Shown piece by piece: positions 23,421-37,500 of a DNA stretch of 64,000 nucleotides (position 1 is the first letter of the stretch; each line of letters opens with the position of its first letter). The position numbers were made by a program, and so were the translations under genes. The notes beneath the pieces were generated by a model. It saw only the letters and a program-made list of their open reading frames with translations, had not been told where the DNA came from and did not search any database. Source of the DNA: Paracentrotus lividus (lineage: Eukaryota; Echinodermata; Echinoidea; Camarodonta; Echinidae); assembly GCA_940671915.1 (NCBI GenBank), contig CALNVZ010002100.1, positions 18,339,734 through 18,403,733 of the forward strand. Reading direction: 5' to 3'.

Positions 23421-25072
23421 TGCTTCAGAGCAGATATATGTAATAAAATTAAGATTTACATGTATGTATCATGTCAACATTTGAAAATAGAGTATGGATA
23501 CATGTACTCTATCGTACAGGTTCCAAGAATTGAAAGAAACTAAAGGGTACATTGTAACAGTAAATAATGAGGCTGCTTTCCAGTAAATAGTGAGGCTCTG
23601 TACTTTTGAGATTTATACAATTATTATGAACCCTTTTGTATTCAGGAAAATAGGCTGCATGAAGTTTGATGTGCTGAAAAGAAATGGGTTAAAAATTTGT
23701 AGTGTTTAACATGTGGTAGGTCCACAACACTATTCCAGTCTGTACAGTCATGATAAATGATCCCAATATATACTTTTCATAAAATACTTTTATGAACTTC
23801 ATTGTAACAAAGTTTGTACGGCTAGACCATTGTAATAAACAGCTTTTCTAATGTGATAACGGTATGTAATCATAGGTACCGTAGTATCAATCATTTATAT
23901 AAAAAGAGCACATCAATTGTGATATTTTCACTCTACATTTATATCACTATGTACATGGATAAAACAGCACTATGTGTCATGTTATTTTTATATGCAGCAC
24001 GCTTGCATATTCACGCTCATTGAGTATATATTCAAATTTTTGTACTATAATTTTGTATCACAATCACCATGTATGAATACTTGTTTGTATTTAAGACTAT
24101 ATTATGGCACCTTGAGAAATACACCAAATACTTGTTTTTTATTCACCTTGATATTTTGAATCTCCTTGATAATATGTTTATATACTTGTGTGGTGTTTGG
24201 TACATAATGCTTTTGCAATTGAGGCTCTATATAATTATGTTTATTATTTTGTCTCCATCATAAGAGATAATGGTTTTTTATGCTGAAGTGTGCAGAACAT
24301 ATTCTTGCCAAGTCTTCTTTTTTGTGTGCATTAACATGATGTATTCATATTTCTCCTTTATATTAATATTTCATGGCTTGTGAAGATTGGTCTTGTCTAA
24401 TAGAAGATAACACTGATATAACATGGAATCCAAGTGAGTGCCTGTGTTGTAGAAGGTGGGGTATTTTTAAACAGAGGAATAACATATTAGGGTATACTAT
24501 ATATATATATATTTGGTTGCCGTTTTTTTTTTTACTTTAAAATTAAAAGGCATACCTGTATAAGGCAAGCTTTTTTTATTTTGGTACATACTTATTCTGT
24601 CAGCTGTATTCATGTACTAGTTTTTACATTTTCAAAGTTGAGTATAGTTTTACAGCGGAAGTTATATATTAAATATTTATTATAGCTTTGAAGTGAGTAC
24701 TTATTATGTATTCTTTAAAAGTGCATGTAATGATAAAGCTTCTTTTTTTTTTTTTCATTTTTTTTTTTTTTCATTTATACCGTATGTAACAATGTAGGTT
24801 GTGCTATTTAATTTGCTTTCCTTTTTTTTCTTCAAACTTTTCAAATTGAGTCACTTGTGCATTTTGCATTAACTTTTATGTTACAAACACACGCTGCATA
24901 AACCATTCCTAATACTGGATTTTATATTTGTTTATTTACATTGCATATTGCGTGAATAGAATGCTTTCACACATTTTCTAGATGTTCACAATGTCCCCCT
25001 CCATTACGAGTGTAACTTGTCACATTTTAATGTTTTGATGTAGCAAATATCCTGCAAGTGTGATTGAAAATG
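23421..25072. other. Probable ENTREP 3' UTR or intergenic sequence
   Basis: AT-rich, no coding exon seen, with short AT microsatellite runs near 24496 and T-runs near 24745. If the ENTREP transcript ends at the AATAAA near 25073, this is 3' UTR. Confidence 0.35.
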
Positions 25073-25078
25073 AATAAA
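25073..25078 (+). terminator. Candidate distal AATAAA polyadenylation signal
   Basis: AATAAA in the context TGAATAAAAG, about 3.1 kb after the ENTREP stop. Other AATAAA-like sites occur in between, so use of this one is uncertain. Confidence 0.3.
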
Positions 25079-25175
25079 AGAAAATTATATTTTTATGCTC
25101 ACCTGAACCAGTTTTTATACAAAGTCAAGTGTTTGTTTGTTTTTTTTAAATGTTGAAATAATGTATTTTAAATTA

Positions 25176-25718
25176 ATAAAGGAAACCGAACTCCAAGGAT
25201 AGGGTCAATCTCATTGGAGAGAGTAAAATGAGAGGAGTAATTAAAAAACGAGTTCTAAAATGAGATAGGTAAGGAAGCTTGAAAAGTCTTGTGGCATTTT
25301 ATATGGGGATCATCAAATTGGCAGAATGGATTAAAAATGGCTTACTTTGTGAATTTTTTTCATATTTCCCCTTTATTTCTGATTGCCTCCTCTCCTTCAG
25401 ATCTTGATATTTATGTGAATATTTCCCCCATGATTATGTTGAGCTTAGAAGGAGGTAAGATGCATGTTGGAAGACAACATGGAAATATGTGGAAATTTGT
25501 GTACAAAACGAATGGAGAGTTGTTCACAAAATTAGCCATATGAAATCAATTTTTCCAATTTGAGGATCCCCATAGAAAGTACAAGACTTTTCAAACATCC
25601 ATAACTCTTATTTAAGTTTTTTTTTTAATAGAACTATTTTTTTTTTTATTCTTTCATCATAATCTTTAATTTCCATAACTGAAGATCAATCATCTCCTCA
25701 GGGTTCAGTTCCCTTTAA
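25176..25718. mobile_element. MITE, complete copy of the family interrupted at 22393-23420
   Basis: The ends AGGAAACCGAAC (left) and GTTCAGTTCCCT (right) are near reverse complements, flanked by ATAA and TTAA. Subterminal stretches (ATGAGAGGAGTAATTAAAAA on the left and GGGGATC...CCATAGAA on the right) match the arms of the gapped element. Confidence 0.8.
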
Positions 25719-27255
25719 AAAAATTTACAGGACAAACTCGAAAGAAGAAATGAAACCCGATGTTCAAATCTTCATATATATCATAGAATTATATCAACAC
25801 ATTGACGAACTAATCAAATTCTAGTACATTGTAAATGCATGCACTTCTACTTCTCCTAATAAAGCAGTCGTTGCCATTATGGAATTGGCCAAAATATACC
25901 AGAGTGTTAAGCATATGCAGTAGGAGCTTGCAAGAGATATCGATTTGTAAATGAAAGAAGCTTCTTTGCCCTCAGACTGCCTCAAACCGTGCGTAACCAC
26001 TGTTCCGATCTTTGATTACCATAGGCCCGGATCACTCTTCCAGTTTTCTCCTTTTTTTTGGGGGGGGGGGGTTGGTTAAAAATGTCTAAATTGCATCATT
26101 TTCGCAGGTAGCTCTAGGGACTACGCTGCCCAGTTACACAGAGCCACTGAGCACTTAAAGGTTAACGCAAACTAACATATTATATAAAGAATCAACATAA
26201 TTGCAGCTAATAAACTATAAACATATTTGATACATATCTTCTTTTTAATAATGAAAATTATAACAGAATTATAATGGATAATATATTCTATTTCATTGCA
26301 CATCAGTAATGCAAGACTAATTTTTTGTAACATTGTACCACATTCTTAAATTTCTACAAATCAAATTAATCAGCATAACAATTAACAATTACTATGAAAT
26401 TAACTAGAAATGGTTTTACCTTACAACTACAACATGTCTTGTATTAACAAAATTTCACTAGTAAGCTGGTTACAACATAAAATCACTTGTATACAAGGGC
26501 TGTAAACTGACGTTCATATTGTTAGTCAAAGGTGTCTTGTCATTGTATTTCTTGTTCTTATTTGTCTCAATCTCGATTTGAATCTGTTTGTGTTAATGAC
26601 TTTTTATATTCTTTTTTAAACGCCTCTTTAAATAAAAGCCGAGTTGATGAAAATAATAACAACAAATATCAAAGGCAAAGATAAACATGGATATACATGT
26701 ACGATGTACTATTTGTAAATGGTATATATTAAAATTTTATCTTCTTTGGTATGCGAACCTCTGAAAGCTCAAAATAGCTTTTTAAATTGTTGTCAACCGT
26801 GCTCATACATTTACATCTGATACATTTACTTAACAAAAATAGCTCAGCAAGGAAAACAATAACATTGGCAAATTTGTGATCAAAGTCATCTCCAAAAAAA
26901 GGGAAATACCATAAAAATAGAAACAAAACAACATCTATTTCCATGAGTGTAAAGAATAATGAATATTATACAGTTTGACTGCACCCATAAAATCGCACAT
27001 GAAAGCTGTAAGACCTTTGGGGTCTTGTGCAATTTCCATGCCTTTGCTAAATCATTTTGAACCTTACATTAAGTTTTCATCAAGAATAAATTCTCTCTTC
27101 TTTACAAAATATACATCTACCATATATATTAGTGCAATTCAATTTCTGGTTTTTGACAGGAATAAGATCATGAACAAATTTTGTCTTTGAAAATAATATT
27201 TTTATATAAATATAAAAGGATAATATTGTGGAGTAAAGCAAAACAAAAACAAACA
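25719..27255. other. Intergenic, no feature seen
   Basis: AT-rich with a G-run near 26060. No exon with protein similarity on either strand. Confidence 0.4.
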
Positions 27256-27870
27256 AGATGAATCCTCGACCGCGCACGGTCAAAATATATGCCTCCGCCA
27301 ATGCCAGATCAGAAAAGTATCGCATATTCATTTGGCTTTCTAGAATGACATTTTTTAACCTTGACCTTTGATCTTGTGACCCCAAACCTAATCAGACCAT
27401 ATTCCTCTGGTGATAGATACTACCCTTAAATTTTAAGTTTACATCTTAATTGGTTCACAAGATATTGCGATGACAAACTCAATACATGGATTTTAACATC
27501 TTGACCTGTGTGACCCTTGACCTTTGACCTATATAATCCATAATCTAATCAGATCCTCTTCCTATGGTGGTACATACTACACCTAAGTTTGAAGCTCATT
27601 TCTCAAACGGTTCTTAAGATATCGCGATAACGAACTCAATACATAGAATTTCACTATTCGATCTCTGTGACCTTGACCTTTGACCTACATACTCCAAAAT
27701 CTAATCAGATCATCTTCTTATGGCGGTACATACTATCCCCAAGTTTGAAATTGATATCTCAAGTGGTTCTTGAGATATCGCGATAACGAGCAAGCGGGAC
27801 GTACGGACGGACGTACGGACAACCCGAAAACATGATGCCTCCGGCACCACCTTCGGTGGCGGAGGCATAA
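27256..27870 (-). mobile_element. Dispersed repeat with GCCTCCGCC ends, copy 2
   Basis: Reverse-complement copy of 17895-18492 with the same termini and the same internal units. It has an extra short repetition of the CGTACGGACG motif near 27798-27820. It carries two perfect DR1 motifs on the minus strand. Confidence 0.85.
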
Positions 27871-28335
27871 CAAAACGATGGAAAATATACATAGTTATTT
27901 CAATATTCTGATAAGTTTATGATGACACAAGCGACATATGGTTGATGCACTCAAATGATTTGTTTAAGGTTCTTTTTTATTAGTTTTGTTACTGTGGAAA
28001 TTGATTATGGGTTCTGGTTTTCATTGTTTTCAAAATACTGTATAAGTGGTTATTTTCACAATATTTTGAGAGTCCATCTTCGCAAAAAATTCCATTTCAA
28101 CGTAAGGCCATTAATAGTAATGAAAACATTACAAAATGCAAAATTATCTACTTGCGAATTTCCCAAAGTAGTCCAAAATCACAAGAGTATCTGTAAGCGA
28201 AAATATTGGTCTTAGTTTAAACTCTTATTCAGCACGCTAAGGTCTTATTGGTGGTTCAACATTCTAAGATTTGAGTCCTGGTTAAGCTCTCCTTTAGGTA
28301 GTGGTTGGGTTCAGACACCCTGAGATTTGAGTCCT

Positions 28336-28503
28336 GGGCCCGTTGCATAAAGAGTTACTATAATTATAGTAGCTTTGCCATCAATGGCAACTACATGTAC
28401 CATGGTAATGTTGCTCAACAGCCAATCAAAATGCAGTATTGCAGGAAAGTTACCACTGATGGCAAGTTAATATCATGATAGTAACTCCGTATGTAAAAGG
28501 CCC
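28336..28503. mobile_element. Short MITE with GGGCCCGTTGCATAAA end
   Basis: The left end GGGCCCGTTGCATAAAGAGT and the right end ACTCCGTATGTAAAAGGCCC are imperfect reverse complements, including GAGTTACTAT against ATAGTAACTC. The element is about 168 bp with no coding content. Confidence 0.65.
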
Positions 28504-28588
28504 TGGTTTCAGCTCTGATTTAGCATGCTAGGTTGATTTTAGTTCCTAGTCTTATTTCTGTGAGACCATAAGATATCAGTTCCTGGTC

Positions 28589-31500
28589 TTAGTTCTGGTC
28601 CAAGACTCTGGGGTGTCTGAGATTATTGGTGCGAATGAGCTTCAAGCAAGGGCATTGTTTGAGGTTCTGGGCACAGTCTACTGACACACATGTGTAATCC
28701 AGGTTCAACAGTGTGAGGTAAGGCAAGGAGAGCACAGTAATACCTACATTTTAGGAGAAACAAAACAAAACAACAAATAGTAATTTTTTAGGGTGTTCTA
28801 GCCACTAGTTGATATTTAACCTTCATGAAAATACTGAAACACTGTTATAATCTTGGTTTGAGTATTTGATCTTGTAGCATACAATCTGGAGACAGAGCAT
28901 TGAAAATTTTGATCATGTATGACTATATGCCTAGCCTTGTTACTTCCATTGCTCTGAAATGTTTGATAGTTTAATAGTTTAAAATTGTTAGAGCAATTAG
29001 TATTACGGAAATCAAACAAAGTTGCTAAATCCCTTTCAATTTCTTTGGAATGGACAAAGGAATATATATTTTCCTCAGCACTGCAATTGATGAAAATATC
29101 AACCCTTCATGCAGGAAAAATATAAAACTGAAAGTCCAAACAATGCTTATACTACTCACTAGACATTAGAAATTATACAGCCTGAAAAGTATTTATTTTT
29201 TTAATCCTGATTACAAAGAATCTAGTGTGGTGGGAAAAATGAACAGCATTATTGTAAGATTTCCTATTATTTTTAGGCTATTTAGGAAGAATATCACAAT
29301 AAAAAAGGTCCACTGCAAAGGATTGCCCTTCAATTGCCCTAATTGTCCTAATATGACCCAATACAGCTGAAATGTTCAGGCCAAATATTTTGTGTAGTCC
29401 TATACATACATTTCTGTCTGAAGTGGTTGTGACTCTAAGCAAATTTTGACTAATATCTTATCATTTTGGCGATTTCAAAATTTCACGGCACAAATAGGTA
29501 AACTGGTATGAGCCTTTCAAAATAACCTTTAGACAGTGTTTTCCACATTTCAATCTCATTACCAGACCAAAAAATTCGGCTTGGAAGCTTACCTCTATCT
29601 GAGATGTCTGTTCTACTCAGATTGAGTCTAGATAGGTGAGGGCAACCATTGAGAGCATTCGACAGAAGAAATCTATCTGTGATCCTATTAATAAAGAAAA
29701 ATAAGAGAATAGTTGATGCGCATCTATTATTTTGAATGACATGGTGTATTAAACACACACATACGCTGAATTGAGACAATTGACAACAACGAGATACAAG
29801 TAAATACAAGAATGCCAATGATATACAATTTTTTACACCAGGACATACATGTATGTAGATAAACACACACAATGATAAATTGCGTCATTTTTACAATCAT
29901 AGAATTTGTTCTAATAAAATTACTTTTTATACTAATCAAAAATACATAACTTTGTTGAAATCCTAGATTCCAGAAAAAAAAACTTTAAATAATATGTGCG
30001 CATAAATATTAAAGATTTTTCCTTTAAAATCAAAGATATTTTAAATTTTGGAGATAAAAGATAATTTTTACAAAAAGATCATGAAAGAAAGGCATGAAAT
30101 CATTCACAAAAAGCAAAAAAAAAAATCATGACAACTATTTCAGCTTGTTTTGGAAGCTTACTTTGTTTCTGCCATGCTGAGGACCTGGAGCTTATTGAGT
30201 TGACCTATGACCTTTGCTCCTTCGTCATCCACCAAGGTACGGTCTAAGTGAAGTTCCAGCAACTCTGTCAAACCTGGATGAAGAAAGCAAAGCAGTACAA
30301 AGAAAAATCCACCATATTGATACCTACTGTTCGAGGAGTTGACCAGACTCTATATATGACACTGTCCAGAATCGTCATGAAACACCGTCAAGGCCAGCAA
30401 TTTGTGAATACTGCTTTCGCCTGTGATTTTTCATGTTTTTGATGCAGCAGCACACCTATTCATACTTGCGCACAACTAGCTATTAATTAAGGTCTACAAT
30501 GCCAAATGCAGTATTTATGTTTTTTATTCTTCTCTTAATGATTAACCCGTTGTATACTGAGAACTTTTTACAAAGCCGAATGAATCGTGATTGTCAAGCA
30601 TGCTTTCAAGAAATTATTTTCATTTAATTAAAGGGGAAACAAAGACAGCTTTAAATAGATCAATGTCAGAAAATTTAAATTACATAAGGTCTTTATATGT
30701 TTATGCAATCATGAGTGAAATAAATGGTCGACAAGAGGGATGTTCTTTGTTTCTTCAGCCCGCATATATGTGGACTTAGTATACAACGGGTTAAGCAAGG
30801 GAAATATGAAAAGTACCTTTGATTGGAAAACTAGACATTGCTACACGGACTGATATTGAATACACATATCTATATAAAATGACCTGGGACAAATGATTAT
30901 GGTTACATGAACTTACCAGACAAGTATTGCATGCCCGTACTGGTTACCTTGGTGTTTGTGATGGATAGCTTGTGAAGGCTGTTTAGGGAAAGATTGAGAA
31001 AATCATCAAGACTACTATCGCATATAATCATCACGACTAAGATTGGATAAAAGTATCAAGACTGAGATTGGATGAAATCATCAAGATGAACATTGGGAAG
31101 ACAAAAAACAGTCACAACTAAGTTGTCACAAATGAATTAATCTGTAAAATATTCTCCATATCTTCCAGCCTCTTACCATCTGTCAGAGCATTCATTGTAA
31201 AAGTGAATGATGTAATGTCTTTCTACCTCTCAACTTGATTATAATGTTGTCTTTAGATACCTTCATACCTTGTCATATCAGCAAGATGGTGTATGCCTAC
31301 ATCAGTGATATTGATGTAATCAGTCAAGTCTATCGAACACAGAGACATCCCTGAAATGACAAACGGACCCATTGAAGATTATCTTGAGTGTGGCTAATGA
31401 TGAAAGATATTAAAATATTGATGAATACTGAATAAAGCCCAATGGCAAGGTGCCTTTGCCTCATGAAAGGGAGGCCGTGGGCTCAAACCCTGGATGAGTC

Positions 31501-34500
31501 ATACCAAAAACTTCAAACAATTGGGCCTTTAGCTGCCTTGTAGCAAGGCACTTTTGAATTATTAGCATATCGTGTAATGCATGCAGGGCCCACTGGTAGT
31601 ATAGCTAATAAGTAATTAGCCACCCAGGGTTAATATGAGAATATTATTATATTCATCATTATCATCACAACAAAACTTACTTTGGATATATTCAACACTG
31701 AAAATAATGACACACCTGTATTTGCCATAGTTTTTAAGAGAAATATATAATCTACAGAGTATTTAGCAAAGTAAGATAATGAAATTAGTTTGTTTATATT
31801 TAGATCATAACCAGTCTACTTTTCAGAATCAGTCTTGATTTGCAAAGATTGACCTAAAAAGCAATTGATCACTGAGAAGTTTAGCAATGAATATTAAAAT
31901 TAGCTGCAGGAATACATGTGCATTAATAACAAAGTAGAAATTTATATGTATATGAAATATATAGTAATCAAAAGTTTGCACATTCTTATAAAATTGTTAC
32001 TTTGAATTTTGTATGCGTTTCTTCCCCCAGCCCAAAATGAAAAAAAAAAGGCTAGCAGTCTAATTGAAAGTAAGCTTTATGTAGTGTATAACATCACAAC
32101 ACCAAGTACTCAGCATTATTAATTATATTTGACAGCTTACCTGCAATACACTTTAATCCATTATCTGTTGTTGTATGTCTATCAGGCAAAGACAACTGTA
32201 CTAACTGTAACCCTACGAGAGAGAAAGAAAAAACAACAACAAACAAACAGGAGAATAATTGCATTTCCATGATGAATACAAATTTGAGTAGAGTTACTTT
32301 TCAAAGAAGGATTTCTTGGTGATTTCACATTCAAAGTCTCACCAGTAAAATAAAAGATTCAATAATATCAATAGAGATATTGAAATAACCCCAAAATAAA
32401 AATGTGACAGCATTTCTGATATACCTCTATGCTTAAAGCCAGTAACTTGAGGAAATTACGGTTTTACGGTTTTTCCCTTAAGTAGCGCGATAATTGAGCG
32501 GTGTTGTACTACCCTGAAAAATAAACCTCATTCCAGCATGAACATATCAGACTTGATTGTGTAGCTCGATGTCGGGTCGTAAAAAATTGATCCTGAGCTT
32601 AAGCTGGAGCAATTGCATCAAACTTTGCGTTTGACTGATTTGGGATTTTTTTTCTCCCAGATTACCTTGCAGCACGCTAATTAGTCTAGCTCAATCTAAT
32701 GCAGCATCGTCTAAAGAGATAATTATGCATTAATCTTCCTACTTGAGGCAATTGAGTGCTTGCATGCAACCTAGTAATCCTTTCCACATGGGCGATGTGA
32801 GGACCTTGAGCATTGGTGACCTGATGAAGTTTGTTAAGGCATCTCTGTAGTTCGGCTTCCTTGATAAGTTCAAAGATACCAGCTGGCTTCAAGTGCCATG
32901 TGCTTCTAGAGACGTCACTGATCATTGGCACAAGGAAACAGTTTGGTGTTACAGCTCGGTTTATAGTTTTTGCCTAAGTATTCAATAATTATATTTTTAA
33001 CCCTGAAGCCATTTAAGCCATCGTGGACACAAGGAAACTATCCATGACAATTGCTCTGCTTCAAATTCCATACACTTAACAAATGACACCTTCACCCAAC
33101 TTAACACTATACCATAGACCGTAACGCTAAAATAAAAAGCCTATTGCAATCCTACGAAATAAGGCTTCGGTACAAATTGGTTTTGCAGGAGCAATATCGT
33201 GGTCAGGCAAAGGAATACAGTTTGGTATTACAGCTTTCGGCTATAGTTCTGTTGAAGATTCAATAATGTAAATTATATTGGTCTCTATTTTAAAAAATTA
33301 CGTCTAAAAAGCAAACAAATCTTTGCTTCTTTTTTTAGCAACCGAAGGCAAACAGGCTGGTAATACAGCTCAGCTAATGTTTTGCTAAATTCCTTTGTCC
33401 AGTATATTGGTCTCCTATTAAAACACTTGCTAAAAAAAGCAAATCATACTTTTGCCTCATTTTTTTAGCACCTAACTATTGCAGTGAATTATTCCTTTAA
33501 AAATGAGCTTCAGAACGACTGTTTCATAGATTTAGCTTATTTATGTTAGATAGCTATATACCAAGATATATTTTCCCTCACCCATCATGTAAAGTTTTTC
33601 ATATCAAAAAGAAAATATATTCATCATCAGAACCAAGATTTTGATATGAGACACTTTATTGTTATTCAGTCATTTATAGCAGAGATTTTAGATATTGAAT
33701 GTCAAAAAATATTTGATTTTATCATGAATTCAAATTTTATAAAAAGTTTATTTTTTAAGATTACAAAAAACTATACCCAGCTGTAACCCTTTGCTGATTG
33801 AACAAATTTTGACTATGTGAGGTGTCCATCTCAGCTATAAATAGGTCCAATAGACACACTTTGATAGCAATGCAAGGAGATTAACATTCATTATGTCCAT
33901 TAGGTATCTTAAAGAATTACGTGTGTATGTATAACAGTATAGCCTCTATACATGTCAGACTAGTCATGCCTGATATCTTGGGGAAGAGATTTGAAAAGAT
34001 TTGTACCAGATTTTTTTTTTTTAAGAAAAAAAAAAAAAAAGAATCAAAGGAAAGAAACATAACCTGTTCTGCTCCAGACCTAGGTTCTTTAACTTGGATA
34101 ACCCTGTCAAAAAAAAAAAAAAATAATAATAATAATTAGGAAACAAAATGCTGTCATTAGGAATTTAGTTAATAACATTTCAGACTAAGCTGTCTTCATT
34201 TACAAGACATAATTATGCCGTTTGCTTATTCTTTTGAAATTTTTTTATAGTTATAATTGATTTTAATTTTATGCCTTAAATACGATTGTATGGAGTTGAA
34301 TTAAATATATGCCACCCATCGAATAGGGTCTGTGAACTGAATGTATCTTGGTTCTTGCAAATAGTAGGTCTGTAAAGATTTTATTAAGGATACAGAGCCA
34401 TTGGGTTTGATGTATTCTCCACTGTCCCAATGGTAGACCTGAAGATTCCTATATCATTCGAAGAAGCTCAGAAAGAAAAAAAAACAAACAGCTGGTCAGC

Positions 34501-37500
34501 CAACTTGCTGCATAAGCCATGATGGGTAATCCCAACCCACCCACAGACCTTACTAACACATACATAAGAGCTTTTTGATTGCATCAACAAACAAATAACT
34601 TGCTTCATTTAAATTTATTTTAGTTTATTCAAGAGACCTACTTGCAAGGTAGAGTACTGCCAATCTGTCACTGGTCTGTTTAGACTCAGATTTGTCAGGT
34701 TCGGTGGAGGAATGGCTACGATGTTTCCAACCCTGCATCCGTCACAGACGTCCCTTCCAGCAGCAACGTTGTAAACCTCGAGAATTTAGAAGAGTAAATG
34801 AAGAAAAAAAAATCACTTTGGGGCTATAAACCCATATGGGGAAAAGCTAACAGGAAAACATGAATGTTCAGTAGAGGTGTCAAATAAATCTTACCAGCAG
34901 GCCTAAAAATTCGTGCCGGGTGGCGAGAATCTGTTTGGATTCTCGCATGGTGACCGCGAGAATCTAGATTCTCGCAAATAGAAGAGTCGGGAATGTCTGG
35001 ATTCTCCTCGCAAGACTTGCGAGAATCTTTTTTTTTTTTCTGTATACATGCAGTTCTATTGCAATAATTTAAAAAAAAAAATTATCTTCCATTCTCTAAA
35101 AATCATCATCTATATACTAGTATGTTCAAATTTTTTTTTCAAATGGTTTTATTCAACCAAACAACAGTTAAAGACAACAAGAGGTTGATTCACAATAAAA
35201 TTAGTACATGTATAAATCAATTGTGATATAAAAGATTTTATATAATAATGAGTTAAATAATATATGAAGACATATTAATATCATGATATGAAATAATACT
35301 GTATGTAACAAAGACATGTACTGGCAAACAAATATTGCACATAAATAATGAGCTGAAAAGTAAATGTTATTCTAAAGCAGATTAAAAAAAAGCACACATA
35401 TTAAAAACATAGTTTAAAATATATAAACATTAGATTTAGCGTGGAAGCTGTCTCATAATAAGGCAAATTGTTCAAAGATCTGTATTTAAGCCATTTTATC
35501 AGATTTTTAATATTCCTTTCTTGGATAAAATGCTAATCGTTTGAAAAACTCGCTAAAAGGCGCTATCGCTCTTGAAACAACGTCGCCCTGTTTTGGAGGG
35601 TGAATTGAATTTGTCCGTGGCGAGTTGTCTACAGTTCGCATCAACGTTGCTATAACTCGCCGTACGTATCGCTTAACCCTAATCGAACTGGGGGGGGCCA
35701 TCATGGCCCCCCTCGACATTTCCGCGACCACTCCGGCGCACAAAATTTTCTGATCGCGCCGCTTTGCTGACTTTTACATTCAAGTCTCGCGCATTTTTAA
35801 AACCATTTTCGCAAAAATCGTCATTACCGTTACGACGCTGCACGATTTCAAAATATCCGTCAGACCGAAAATGCTCAAAAACGTGATTTTGTGTACAAAG
35901 TCAATGCAAATTGAGTTTCCTCACCTAATTCATAAAGATATGATATTTTTCACTTTCATTGGCTGAAATCAATTTATTTTAGCAATATCTTGCTTAAAAA
36001 TGGTTCTTAAATGATTTTGCGAAAAAAAAAAAGAAAAACAAAAGGTCGAAAAAACAAAGAAATACATAGAAATTCATAAACAATAAAACATAAGAATTAA
36101 TTTGAAACAAGAATTTTTTTCTAGTACAATTGTTAGGAATGCTATAAGGAATATAACACAAAATTAGCATTCTAGGAGCTTTATTTTCAATGAGCAAAAT
36201 GATTTCATGCATAAATTAGCATAATTATTCATATAAAAAAAATCATATTATTTTGGAAAATTAACAGCGCAGTCTTGTAGATTACATGGCTCACTACCAT
36301 CGTGCAAATTTTCGGTGCGTCGCGCGATCGGCGGTCGAGATCTTAGCGGGGGGCCATCATGGCCCCCCCCCCCCCAGTCTTGACAGCTACCAAAACACCC
36401 GATCTGATTAGGGTTAATTAATATGATTGGTTATTTTATGTAAACAATGTGTCAACTACCAATCATCGGCTCCGTAACAAAGCGTAGTTTTTCCATCGAA
36501 TAATCGACCGGCGCGCACACAGAAATAGATTTACGTACCGTAAGAAAAGTAAATAGTAAGTTTGTTAGTCGCCCATAATTTTATGCTGTCCCTCCGGTGT
36601 ACCATACATGTATTTTTGTTAGTTATTGCCGGGTTGAAGGCCAGATTTAAGTTGTGTTTGGATAAATCGATCTAAACCCAACTTTTTTGTTTGCATTTGT
36701 AAATAAATGTGAAGCCTGTATGCATGTAGATATGGTAATCGTCGATTTTTTTTTGTTGCCAAATCGTAAATTGAGTGATTGATTGAAAACTTCATTTTTT
36801 TTGTCAACCTCGACCTTCACCTCAGCGAATCCAAGTGATTCGCGCTGTACGGACCCGACGGGAATCTCACGCGAATCGTTCGCGATTCGCGTCGAATTTT
36901 AGGCTGCTCAGTGTAAACATGGTTATTTTGCATATTTGGAAGTCAGTCCTTTCCGATTCAATATAAGGCCATTTTATAGTACTCAAACATCTTCTGACAG
37001 ATGTCATTGAAGAACAAATCTGACCTTTACCCCCATGGCTACGCCTCGCCCATTACCAAGATAAATGAAGCATTATGTTTCGTAAGCATTGCCTATGATC
37101 CAGGGGGAGTTTAATCAAGAGACTTGAGTCACACTTTCATTCCCAGTTGCATGCGATATATTTTACATCACTTATTGGTCAAGATCATGCTCAGAGTTAA
37201 CTCTATCAATGAAATTACACACTATACAGGATGCGCTTAGAGTTTAAATGTGACTCTTATAGCTCAGTCACACAGACACTTACGTTGAGTTACGTCCGGG
37301 TTGCGTCCAAAAGTTCTTTTTTTTCTGCGGATCCCACTGATGCTTTCGTCATAGTCAGCAGTGGAAATAGTGAAATATCGTTCATGCCAATAAAACAAAG
37401 AAAACTTAAGAAATGATAGAATAGAAATGAAGATAAGGATAAACAACAAAAACGTAACTATACGTAAGTGTCTGTGTGACTGTAGCATAAGTCTACTTAG

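Noticed and set aside
31430..31520. tRNA gene
   Set aside because: A- and B-box-like words are present, but no acceptor or anticodon stems pair; it is better explained as the head of a SINE.
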